DNA from: JAWLCG01 sp041687295
GTDB lineage: Bacteria > Planctomycetota > Phycisphaerae > SM23-33 > FEN-1343
Length of the DNA: 18,060 nt
Assembly: GCA_041687295.1 (NCBI GenBank)
Contig: JAWLCG010000062.1
Coordinates: 1 to 18,060 of the forward strand
Direction of reading: 5' to 3'
Shown: in pieces, positions 1-6,486 of the stretch
How the letters are laid out: the number at the start of each line of letters is the position of its first letter
How positions within the stretch are numbered: the stretch's first letter is position 1
The notes under the pieces: model-generated
Databases searched by the model: none
What the model was told of the DNA's origin: nothing
Seen by the model: the letters and a program-made list of their open reading frames with translations, nothing else
Made by a program: the position numbers and the translations under genes

Positions 1-33
1 GTCGGGGAGTCCGATGGTGTCGATCTGTTTCAT
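1..33 (-). CDS. 5' end of a minus-strand gene, cut by the window edge
   Basis: Reading leftwards from an ATG at 33-31 there are eleven open codons to the edge of the window, giving MKQIDTIGLPD. The residues look like an ordinary protein N-terminus, but the fragment is too short to assign a family. The start is supported by context: an octamer array (43-122, read on the minus strand) ends a few bases before this ATG, and the other two arrays in the window also end just before clear start codons. A run of C lies between the array and the ATG, as it does before the aldolase gene. No Shine-Dalgarno sequence is visible. The alternative is that the open stretch is chance. Confidence 0.5.
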   Translation of the reverse strand, partial: MKQIDTIGLPD

Positions 34-42
34 GGGGGGGGG

Positions 43-122
43 TTAATGGGTTAATTAGTTGATTGGTTAATTGGGTGGTCCGTCACTGCGTCACTGCGTC
101 ACTGCGTCACTGCGTCGGACAT
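43..122 (-). repeat. octamer array 1, two unit types in one 8-bp register
   Basis: From 43 the plus strand divides into octamers without a break: TTAATGGG, TTAATTAG, TTGATTGG, TTAATTGG, GTGGTCCG, then TCACTGCG four times (83-114), then a degenerate unit. On the minus strand this reads CAGTGACG units, a switch unit, then AATTAACC-like units, a C run and the ATG at 33. The switch unit (75-82) is also eight bases, so the register is preserved across the change of unit type. The related arrays at 9291 and 11831 share the consensus [CA]A[GT]T[GA]AC[GC]. Confidence 0.9.
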
Positions 123-167
123 TGTAGTGCTATGGCGTCTTTGGGTGCCTTGGTGCTGTCTTTCCAC

Positions 168-191
168 GCCCACGCAATGCCTTGCGTGGGC
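168..191 (+). repeat. dispersed hairpin, family B copy 1
   Basis: A perfect 10-bp stem (GCCCACGCAA / TTGCGTGGGC) closes a TGCC loop. It matches four other copies (6074, 9198, 11780, 14172) in the outer stem CCCACG/CGTGGG, the TGC-type loop and the following CTT. The inner three stem pairs are CAA/TTG here and GAT/ATC in other copies, so changes are compensated. Confidence 0.85.
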
Positions 192-270
192 TTCTCGTCC
201 GGGGCGCCCGACGGGGGCTCCACGTCGGCTCGGTTTTCCACGGTACCCCGATATCTCTGAAACTCTCGAA

Positions 271-314
271 CCCTCTGTGCTTCTTCTCTCTGTGTCCTCT
301 GTGCCTCTGTGGCC
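271..314 (-). repeat. CACAGAG-type degenerate repeat, copy 1
   Basis: A run of CTCTGTG and TCTGTG units spaced about nine bases apart. Its reverse complement, beginning GGGCCACAGAGGCACAGAG, matches 13684-13722 closely over about 40 bases. Repeats of this look occur between genes in many environmental bacteria. Here it is noncoding, about 170 bases upstream of selA. Confidence 0.8.
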
Positions 315-425
315 CACCCTCGCTGTTTCTTCTTCCCCGCCGGGCCTCGCTTCGCTCGAAGAGAGCCTACGGGCCCCGGGCATGGCGGGGACTATCTGGC
401 CTGCGGGCTCGACCCGGGCGGCGTC

Positions 426-455
426 TTGGTCCGATACAGGACTCTATGGTATAGT
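426..455 (+). promoter_or_regulatory. probable selA promoter
   Basis: TTGGTC (426-431) and TATAGT (450-455) are separated by 18 bases. TATAGT matches the sigma-70 -10 consensus at five of six positions; the -35 is weaker. The selA ATG is 27 bases downstream of the -10. The same TATAGT hexamer occurs before the lipoprotein gene. Confidence 0.55.
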
Positions 456-482
456 CGCGGGACCGAAATCGGAGCAACTTTT

Positions 483-1895
483 ATGGGTCCTACTGCCAAA
501 CAGGAACTGCTGCGACGGCTGCCGTCGGTGCATCGGCTGCTGGAGCATGAGGTGGCGGCCGGCTGGCTGGCCGAGCATCCCCGCGGTCTGGTCGCCGACT
601 GCCTGCGGGACGCCGTGGACGCGCTGCGGGCCGACATCCTCGCCGACGCCGGCGGGCGGTGCGGGGCGACGCACGTGACAGATTCGGCTGTGCTGGAGCG
701 GGCCGGCGGGCTGCTGGTCCGGCGGACGCAGCCGCAGGTCCGCGGGGCGATCAACGCCACGGGCATTCTGCTGCACACGGCCCTGGGCCGGGCGGTCTGG
801 CCCGAGGCGGTGGTCGACTCGATGGTCGACGAGCTGCGGGGCTACGTCACGCTGGCCATCGACCGCGAGACGGGCCAGCGCAGCGAGCGCGACGCCCGCA
901 TCGAGCCGCTGCTGAGAGAGCTCACCGGCGCCGAGGCCGCCACCGTCGCCAACAACAACGCCGGGGCCACGCTGCTGGTGCTGGCCGCCCTGTGCGCGGG
1001 CCGCGAGGTCATCGTCAGCCGGGGCCAGCTCATCGAGATCGGCGGGGCCTTCCGCCTGCCCGACGTGATGGCCCAGAGCGGCTGTACGCTCGTCGAGGTC
1101 GGCACGACCAACCGCACGCACCGGCGCGACTACGAGCGGGCGATCACCGAGAATACCGCCGCCATCCTGCGGGCGCACCCCAGCAACTTCCGCGTGGTGG
1201 GCTTCACCCACGAGGTGCCCACCGCCGAGCTGGCCGAGCTGGCCCACAGCCGCGGCGTGCTGATGATCGACGACCTGGGCTCGGGGGCGCTGGTGCCGCT
1301 GGAGCGTTTCGGCCTGCCGGCCGAGCCGCTGGTGCAGCAGTCCATCGCGGCCGGGGCGGACGTGGCGCTGTTCAGCGGCGACAAGCTCATCGGCGGCGCC
1401 CAGAGCGGCGTCATCGTGGGCCGGGCCGAGCCGATCGGGCGGATCCGCAAGCACCCGCTGGCCCGCGCGTTGCGGGTGGACAAGACCTGCCTGATGGCCC
1501 TGGAGCGGACGCTGATGCTCTTTCGCGACCCGGAGCGCCTCCCCGAGCGTCACCCGCTCTACCGCATGCTGGCGACGCCCATCGAGGCCCTGGAGGCCCG
1601 GGCCGAGGCCCTCGCCGCCGCCATAGGCCGGGCCGCCCCGAGCGTGCGGGCCGGCGTCGAGCCGGGCCAGGCGTACCTCGGCAGCGGCTCGGTGCCGATG
1701 GAGGCCCTGCCGTCGCGTGTGGTGGCGGTGACCGCAGCCGACCTCAAGGCCGCCGAGCTCGCCCGCCGGCTGCGGATGGACGAGGCGTGCATCTTCGCCC
1801 GCATCGAGAGCGACCGCGTCGTGCTCGACGTGCGGACGCTCAGCGACGCCGAGCTGCCCGTGGTGGCCCAGGCCCTGGGGCGGGTGACGGCATGA
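483..1895 (+). CDS. selA: L-seryl-tRNA(Sec) selenium transferase SelA
   Basis: SelA is a pyridoxal-phosphate enzyme that converts seryl-tRNA(Sec) to selenocysteyl-tRNA(Sec) using selenophosphate. The 470-residue product is close to the usual length of about 460. Visible family features are the N-terminal stretch INATGILLHTALGRA, the segment GATLLVLAALCAGREVIVSR, and SGDKLIGGAQSG, in which Lys301 is the expected Schiff-base lysine. The ATG at 483 is chosen because a GGAG lies about ten bases upstream, a promoter sits at 426-455 and the product then has family length; an upstream in-frame extension to 309 would translate repeats. The stop overlaps the selB start (ATGA), so the pair is translationally coupled. 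Nothing looks truncated. Confidence 0.97.
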   Translation: MGPTAKQELLRRLPSVHRLLEHEVAAGWLAEHPRGLVADCLRDAVDALRADILADAGGRCGATHVTDSAVLERAGGLLVRRTQPQVRGAINATGILLHTALGRAVWPEAVVDSMVDELRGYVTLAIDRETGQRSERDARIEPLLRELTGAEAATVANNNAGATLLVLAALCAGREVIVSRGQLIEIGGAFRLPDVMAQSGCTLVEVGTTNRTHRRDYERAITENTAAILRAHPSNFRVVGFTHEVPTAELAELAHSRGVLMIDDLGSGALVPLERFGLPAEPLVQQSIAAGADVALFSGDKLIGGAQSGVIVGRAEPIGRIRKHPLARALRVDKTCLMALERTLMLFRDPERLPERHPLYRMLATPIEALEARAEALAAAIGRAAPSVRAGVEPGQAYLGSGSVPMEALPSRVVAVTAADLKAAELARRLRMDEACIFARIESDRVVLDVRTLSDAELPVVAQALGRVTA

Positions 1896-3844
1896 GCGTG
1901 CGTCACAACGTCATGCTCGGCACGGCCGGCCACGTCGACCACGGCAAGACGGCCCTGGTCAAGCTGCTGACCGGCTGCGACACCGACCGCCTGGCCGAGG
2001 AGAAGCAGCGCGGCCTGACGATCGAGCTGGGCTTCGCCCCCTGCCGCATGCGCGACGACCGCATCCTGGGCATCATCGACGTGCCCGGGCACATGGACTT
2101 CATCCGCAACATGGTCGCCGGCGCCCAAGGCATCGACGTGGTGATCCTCGTCGTCGCCGCCGATGACGGCGTGATGCCCCAGACCCGCGAGCACCTGGAC
2201 ATCCTGACGCTGATGGGCGTGCGCCACGGCCTGGTCGCGCTGACCAAGATCGACCTGGTCGACGACGAGATGCGCCAGCTGGCCATCGACGAGCTTCGCG
2301 AGGCGCTGGAGGGCACGTTCCTGGCCGGCGCCGACATCTGCCCGGTGTCCAACATCACCGGCGAGGGGTTCGAGGGCTTCTTCGAGGCCCTCAACGCCGC
2401 CGTCGAGGCCTGCGAGGGTCGGCCCGGCACGGGGCTGTTCCGCATGTGGATCGAGCGGACCTTCAGCATGCCGGGCTTCGGGGCGATCGTCTCGGGCATC
2501 CCGGCCAGCGGGCAGGTGCGGGTGGGCGACCGGCTGACGCTGGCCGGCGGCGAGGGCGTCGGGCGGGTCCGCGGCCTGGAGGTCTACGGCGAGGACGCCC
2601 CCAGCGGCCTGGCCGGCGAGTGCGTGGCGATCAACCTGGCCGACCTCGACCCGGCCCGGCTCGGCCGCGGGTGCCTGCTGGCCGAGGGCGACGCCTTCGA
2701 GGCCGTCACCATGGCCGAGGCCGAGCTGGCCCTGCTGGCGGGGCTGCCCTCGCCGCTGAAGGACTACGCCGAGGTCCACGTCCACGTGGGCACGGCCGAG
2801 GCGATGGCGCACGTGGCGATGCTGGAGGGCAGGCCCCTCGAGCCGGGCGAGCGGCAGTTCGTGCAGCTGCGCCTGGTCGAGCCGCTGGCGATGGCGGCCG
2901 GCGACCGCTTCGTGATCCGTGCGGGCCTGTCGGGCCTGGCCGGCGGGCGGGTGACGACCCTCGGCGGCGGGCGCGTCCTGAGCACCAGCAATATCCGCCT
3001 GCGCCGCAACCGCCCCTGGACGCTGGCCGCCCTGGCCGCCCGGCGCGAGGGCCTGGACGACCCGACGGCCTGGGCGTCGGCGATCCTTCGCGAGGCCGGG
3101 GCCCCGACGCCGCTGGCGACGCTCGCCCGCCGGGCGCAGCGCCGGCCCGAACAGCTGGCAACCTCCCTGCGCGAGCTGGCCGAGCGGGGCCAGGCCCGCG
3201 AGGTCGACGGGGCGTGGGTCCACGCCGAGAGCCTCTCCGACGCCCGCCAGAAGCTGCTGGGGGGCCTGGACGCGTTCCACGCCGCCAACCCCATGCGGGC
3301 GGGCCTGGAGCAGGCCGAGCTGCTGGCCGGGGCGGGCCTGGACGCGTCGCTGGCCCGGTTGGCGCTGGAGGCCCTGGTGGCCGAGGACGCCGTCCGGCGG
3401 CAGGGGACTATCGTGGCCCAGGCTGGCAAAGGGGCGCTGCTGGCCCCGGCCGACCAGGCCGACTACGACCGCATCGAGGCCCGCCTGCGCCAGGCGCACC
3501 TCGAGCCGCCCCTGCCGGGCGACCTGGCCGCCGAGCTGGGCATCGCCCCCGATCGGCTCGAGCGGATGCTCCGCCTGCTGACCGACCGCCAGCTCGTCGT
3601 GCCGCTGGACCGCAAGGTGGTCATGCACAGCCAGGCCGTCGCCGCCGCCCAGGAGGTGCTGCTGGGGCTCTTCGCCCGGGCGGGCAGCTTTGAGACGGTC
3701 GAGTTCCGCGACGCCCTGGGCGTCAGCCGCAAGTTCGCCGTGCCCCTGCTGGACTACTTCGACACCATCCGCTGGACCGCCCGCTCGGGCAGCCTCCGCC
3801 GGCCCGGCGTCGAGGCCCGCAAGCGACTCGAGGCCGCCGAGTAG
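1892..3844 (+). CDS. selB: selenocysteine-specific elongation factor SelB
   Basis: SelB is an EF-Tu-like GTPase that brings selenocysteyl-tRNA(Sec) to the ribosome at UGA codons marked by a SECIS hairpin. The 650-residue product shows the G1 loop GTAGHVDHGKT (10-20), a switch region EKQRGLTIELGFA, the G3 motif DVPGH (63-67) and the G4 motif TKID (118-121). Beta-barrel translation-factor domains follow, and the C-terminal third has the winged-helix character that reads SECIS RNA, ending in a segment typical of the last winged helix (FRDALGVSRKFAVPLLDYFD). E. coli SelB is 614 residues, so this is full length. The ATG lies within the selA stop codon. The next gene starts 66 bases downstream with its own -10 box, so the operon probably ends here. 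Confidence 0.97.
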   Translation: MSVRHNVMLGTAGHVDHGKTALVKLLTGCDTDRLAEEKQRGLTIELGFAPCRMRDDRILGIIDVPGHMDFIRNMVAGAQGIDVVILVVAADDGVMPQTREHLDILTLMGVRHGLVALTKIDLVDDEMRQLAIDELREALEGTFLAGADICPVSNITGEGFEGFFEALNAAVEACEGRPGTGLFRMWIERTFSMPGFGAIVSGIPASGQVRVGDRLTLAGGEGVGRVRGLEVYGEDAPSGLAGECVAINLADLDPARLGRGCLLAEGDAFEAVTMAEAELALLAGLPSPLKDYAEVHVHVGTAEAMAHVAMLEGRPLEPGERQFVQLRLVEPLAMAAGDRFVIRAGLSGLAGGRVTTLGGGRVLSTSNIRLRRNRPWTLAALAARREGLDDPTAWASAILREAGAPTPLATLARRAQRRPEQLATSLRELAERGQAREVDGAWVHAESLSDARQKLLGGLDAFHAANPMRAGLEQAELLAGAGLDASLARLALEALVAEDAVRRQGTIVAQAGKGALLAPADQADYDRIEARLRQAHLEPPLPGDLAAELGIAPDRLERMLRLLTDRQLVVPLDRKVVMHSQAVAAAQEVLLGLFARAGSFETVEFRDALGVSRKFAVPLLDYFDTIRWTARSGSLRRPGVEARKRLEAAE

Positions 3845-3893
3845 CCCCGGGCGGCCTTGCGCGTGGGGCCTTTCGCTCGGCGGGGCCGGGCGG

Positions 3894-3899
3894 TACAAT
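3894..3899 (+). promoter_or_regulatory. -10 box before the amidohydrolase gene
   Basis: TACAAT lies only 11 bases before the ATG at 3911, so the transcript would have a leader of about five bases and be close to leaderless. No convincing -35 is visible at 16-18 bases upstream. The same TACAAT occurs before the genes at 8509 and 10198. Confidence 0.45.
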
Positions 3900-3910
3900 C
3901 GGCCGCCACT

Positions 3911-4753
3911 ATGATCGTCGATAGCCATACGCACATTTGGGAGACCCCCGGCCAGCTGGGCACCAGCACCGGCGACTACCTGCGCCGCCAGGCCGGCAAG
4001 GCCAACCTGACCGCCAAGGCCGAGCAGCACCTCTCGGCCGCCACCGACTGCGTCGACCGCAGCGTGGTGCTGGGCTTCCGCAGCCGGTTCCTCGGGGCGG
4101 AGATCCCCAACGACCTGATCGCCCGCTACGTCCGCAAGCACCCCGAGCGGATGATCGGCCTGGCGGGCCTGGACCCCACCGAGCCGGACATGCCCGACCG
4201 CCTGACCGCCCTGGCCGACGAGGGCGTCTTCCGCGGCGTGGTGATCAGCCCGGCCGCCCAGGACTTCCACCCGGCCGACTCGCGGGTGTGGCGGCTCTAC
4301 GAGCTCTGCCAGCAGCGCGGGCTGGTGGTGCTGGTGCACCAGGGCACGCACTTCTGGCCGCGGGCGAAGATGGAGTACGCCCGGCCCTACCTGTGGGACG
4401 AGGTGCTGCGGGAGTTCGGCGAGTTGCGGCTGATCATCGCCCACCTGGGCCATCCCTGGGTGGACGAGACGCTGGCGCTGCTGGGCAAGCACCCCAACGT
4501 CTACGCCGACATCGCCGGGCTGATCCGCCGGCCCTGGCACGCCTACACCGCCCTGGTGCAGGCCCACCAGTACGCCGTGACCGACAAGCTGCTGTTCGGC
4601 AGCGACTTTCCGTTCCTGGCGCCCAGCGAGGCCATCGAGAGCCTCTACCGCATCAACGAGTTCGCCCACGGCACGCACCTGCCGACGGTGCCCCGCGAGG
4701 CCCTGCGCGGCCTGGTGGAGCGCAACGCGCAGACCGCCTTCGACCTGGAGTAG
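3911..4753 (+). CDS. metal-dependent amidohydrolase (amidohydrolase 2 family)
   Basis: This 280-residue TIM-barrel hydrolase has the metal-binding set of the family: DSHTH at the N-terminus (His6 and His8), His143 in VLVHQGTH, His178 in IIAHLGHPW and Asp232 in FGSDFPF. Members hydrolyse or decarboxylate small cyclic or aromatic substrates; the substrate cannot be read from the sequence. There is no signal peptide, so it is cytoplasmic. The ATG at 3911 begins directly with the strand-one metal motif, as is usual for the family. A -10 box 11 bases upstream and the absence of a Shine-Dalgarno sequence suggest a near-leaderless mRNA. It follows selB by 66 bases but probably has its own promoter, and no link to selenium metabolism is evident. 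Confidence 0.88.
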   Translation: MIVDSHTHIWETPGQLGTSTGDYLRRQAGKANLTAKAEQHLSAATDCVDRSVVLGFRSRFLGAEIPNDLIARYVRKHPERMIGLAGLDPTEPDMPDRLTALADEGVFRGVVISPAAQDFHPADSRVWRLYELCQQRGLVVLVHQGTHFWPRAKMEYARPYLWDEVLREFGELRLIIAHLGHPWVDETLALLGKHPNVYADIAGLIRRPWHAYTALVQAHQYAVTDKLLFGSDFPFLAPSEAIESLYRINEFAHGTHLPTVPREALRGLVERNAQTAFDLE

Positions 4754-4761
4754 TGGCGGGC

Positions 4762-4791
4762 TTGGCAGCGATTGGCCGATCGTGCTATAGT
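4762..4791 (+). promoter_or_regulatory. promoter of the lipoprotein gene
   Basis: TTGGCA (4762-4767) and TATAGT (4786-4791) are separated by 18 bases and each match the sigma-70 consensus at five of six positions. The spacer contains ATTGGCCGATCG, a copy of the dispersed family D core. The leader to the ATG at 4892 would be about 95 bases. Confidence 0.6.
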
Positions 4792-4891
4792 AGGCTTCCA
4801 GACGGTCTGGCCGGCGGTGTCCGGCGGGGCCTCGCTGACGTTCGGATGCATGGCCAAGCCCCCCCCGCGGGGCCCCTGGCAGGAGGTAACC

Positions 4892-5248
4892 ATGAAGTAT
4901 GCGCTGGTCCTGATCGCAACGGGGATGCTGCTGGCGGGCTGTGATCGCCCGGAGGCCCCCGAGCAGATGCACGCCTTCGACGCCGAGATGGACGCCGTTC
5001 AGCCGGGCCCCTGGGTGATCGTCGACCCGGGCCTGGAGAACCCCCAGCGGGTCGAACGCCCCATGCCCGAGCCGACGCCCGCCGTCGCCGAGACCGCCCA
5101 GCCCCAGCCCCAGCCGGCCATGCCGTCGGCCGAGAACGTGCCGGCCCTGCCGGCCCCCGCGCCGGCCGCCCCGGCCCCCGCGCCCGCACCGGCCCCGCCG
5201 ACGTATCAGCCGGCGCCCACCGGCCCGTCCCCGGACATGGGCTGGTAG
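4892..5248 (+). CDS. small Pro/Ala-rich lipoprotein
   Basis: The 118-residue product begins with a type II signal peptide: MKYA, a hydrophobic core, then the lipobox LLAGC with Cys17 as the predicted lipidated residue. The residue after Cys is Asp, which in E. coli retains lipoproteins in the inner membrane; whether that rule holds in this host is unknown. After residue 60 the chain is dominated by Pro-Ala repeats, the kind of flexible tether that spans a periplasm. No catalytic domain is visible. The start is set by a strong AGGAGG (4881-4886) at good spacing. It has its own promoter at 4762-4791. Function unknown; I recognise no family. Confidence 0.85.
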   Translation: MKYALVLIATGMLLAGCDRPEAPEQMHAFDAEMDAVQPGPWVIVDPGLENPQRVERPMPEPTPAVAETAQPQPQPAMPSAENVPALPAPAPAAPAPAPAPAPPTYQPAPTGPSPDMGW

Positions 5249-5253
5249 CGGCC

Positions 5254-5331
5254 TGACCGTTGGCCCATTGCGCCTGCGGGGCCGCCGGCTGGGCTCGGGC
5301 ACCCGCACGTCCGATCGGCCAAGCGGTCCAG
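5254..5331. repeat. inverted pair of the GACCGT..GGCC family (family D)
   Basis: A plus-strand copy beginning GACCGTTGGCCCATTG (5255) faces a minus-strand copy that reads GGACCGCTTGGCCGATCGGA (about 5330 leftwards), so the gap can fold into an imperfect hairpin of about 78 bases. The minus-strand copy closely matches 13745-13770. It follows the lipoprotein stop and could act as a Rho-independent-like barrier, but no T run follows. Confidence 0.7.
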
Positions 5332-5361
5332 CGCAGCGGCCCGCGGCCGCAGGACACGCCC

Positions 5362-5997
5362 ATGGACGCACCGCTCCAGGCCCACAGCTCGACCGAGGTG
5401 CACTACTACCTGCTGGTCACCCCCTGCCCGGCCTGCGGCAAGGGGCCCTGGGCGGTCAGCCCGCTGTCGGCCCAGACGGGCCAGGCCGTCGACGTCGCCG
5501 CCACCTGCCGGGCCTGCGGCCACGTCCAGACCTTCCGCTTCACCCATTCGCCCGTCGAGCCGCCCGTCCACGGCGAGCCCGAGCCGCTCAACCCCACCGA
5601 CCAGCCCAGCCGCATCATCGACCTGGGCCAGTGGCTGGCCCTGTTCCACCTGCTGCTCGCCCAGGCCAGCCGAAACGCCGACAAGCCCACCGCCCGCCGA
5701 CTCGGCTTCCAGGCCGCCGAGTGCCTCGCCGAGGCCCTGCGCTTCTACGGCGACGACCAGCTGCCCCCGCCCGAGGCCCTGTGGGTGCCCACCAGCCAGG
5801 CCGCCTTCCGCGACCACCCCGAACGCTTCGCCCGCCAACGCCTGCGCGACCAGCAGGCCAAGCTGCCCAGCCTCCACACGATGGCCCGCCGCCTCGCCGA
5901 CGACCGCACCCGGGCGGCCGAGGCCCGCACCCGCGTCGAACGCCTCCGCCGACCCTGGTGGAAGTTCCCCTGGTGGCGCCTCCTCCGCCGCAGGTAG
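5362..5997 (+). CDS. zinc-ribbon protein of unknown function
   Basis: The 211-residue product starts with a four-cysteine metal site, CPAC at 22-25 and CRAC at 49-52, the spacing of a zinc ribbon. The middle part (about 85-160) is predicted by eye to be helical and rich in Ala, Leu and Arg. The C-terminus is strongly basic and aromatic (RRPWWKFPWWRLLRRR), which could contact membrane or nucleic acid. There is no signal peptide. The ATG at 5362 is chosen because the protein-like composition begins there; an AGGAC lies about ten bases upstream, and an upstream extension would translate the family D inverted pair. I do not recognise a named family. Confidence 0.75.
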   Translation: MDAPLQAHSSTEVHYYLLVTPCPACGKGPWAVSPLSAQTGQAVDVAATCRACGHVQTFRFTHSPVEPPVHGEPEPLNPTDQPSRIIDLGQWLALFHLLLAQASRNADKPTARRLGFQAAECLAEALRFYGDDQLPPPEALWVPTSQAAFRDHPERFARQRLRDQQAKLPSLHTMARRLADDRTRAAEARTRVERLRRPWWKFPWWRLLRRR

Positions 5998-6024
5998 CCC
6001 ACCATCCCGCCTACGGCGGCTCCT

Positions 6025-6164
6025 GGACCGTTTGCCGATTGCGTCTGTGAGTCCCAAGGCACCTCCGCCCCAAGCCCACGGATTGCCATCCGTGGGCATC
6101 GTGGCCGGGCCGTTGATCCCGAGGCACAGCGCATCCGCAGGTCCGGGCGCAAGACGGTCTGGCC
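6025..6164. repeat. composite palindromic element, copy 1 (D - hairpin B - inverted D)
   Basis: A family D end (GGACCGTTTGCCGATTGCG, 6026-6044) is followed by a perfect 10-bp family B hairpin (6074-6097, loop TGCC) and an inverted D end (AAGACGGTCTGGCC, 6151-6164). The same order is found at 14111-14236. This is the build of a miniature non-autonomous element with imperfect terminal inverted repeats. Confidence 0.6.
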
Positions 6165-6205
6165 GCCCCTGACGGAGCTACAGCGAGGCCCCGACCGCCG
6201 GCCAA

Positions 6206-6236
6206 GCCAAAGCGGCGATCGCATCGCCGCACTCCA
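6206..6236 (-). repeat. REP-like singlet (family C)
   Basis: CCAAAGCGGCGA..ATCGCCGCACTCCA forms a small hairpin and matches the right half of the doublets at 8374-8473 and 16353-16432. Confidence 0.8.
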
Positions 6237-6372
6237 AAGCGGCGGTCCGCCCGTCGCGCAAGGGCTCCCAGGGAGGCCCGAAGACGTGGCTCACAGAAGT
6301 AGCCACGGCACCCGGCGTGGGTTCTGCTGGAACGCCGGGACGCCCGGCCGGTGGGGCTCGGTGGCTTGGCGC

Positions 6373-6401
6373 TTGCCAGGGGCGGCGGGGACGGCTAAGG
6401 T
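6373..6401 (+). promoter_or_regulatory. candidate promoter of the heparinase-like gene
   Basis: TTGCCA (6373-6378) and TAAGGT (6396-6401) are 17 bases apart. The -35 matches consensus at five of six positions, the -10 at only about three. It lies 85 bases before the ATG at 6487. Confidence 0.35.
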
Positions 6402-6486
6402 GGGACCGGTTTCAACGGTTGATCCTTTTCGGCCCCGCGGACCGGCCCGGCGGAGGGCTCGGGCGCGAGGGCCCAGGCGAGTGCCC

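Larger units (their letters stand above)
34..482. other. intergenic region between divergent genes, rich in repeats
   Basis: This 449-base gap separates the partial minus-strand gene from selA. It contains the octamer array (43-122), a 10-bp perfect hairpin (168-191), the CTCTGTG-type repeat (271-314) and the selA promoter (426-455). Open frames exist on both strands but run through these repeats and show no protein-like composition, so I call no gene here. Confidence 0.75.
5998..6486. other. repeat-rich intergenic region before the heparinase-like gene
   Basis: This 489-base gap holds a composite palindromic element (6025-6164), a REP-like singlet (6206-6236) whose flank to about 6260 resembles 16401-16460, and a candidate promoter (6373-6401). 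The open frame running upstream of the heparinase start from 6286 passes through sequence with no family resemblance, so I take it as noncoding leader. Confidence 0.7.

Noticed and set aside
43..122. Short regular repeats as a possible CRISPR array
   Set aside because: Units are 8 bases with no spacers, and no cas gene is nearby.
400..420. A tRNA T-arm-like GGGCTCGACCC upstream of selA as a possible selC
   Set aside because: The stem is too short and no acceptor, D or long variable arm fits around it.
659..1891. Long open frame upstream of selB continuing its frame through selA
   Set aside because: It is a frame shadow of selA, full of Arg/Pro/Gly from GC-rich codons; the real selB product begins at the ATG overlapping the selA stop.
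1559..5371. A 1270-codon minus-strand open frame opposite selA, selB and later genes
   Set aside because: It is the antisense shadow of well-supported genes; composition is low-complexity and matches no family.
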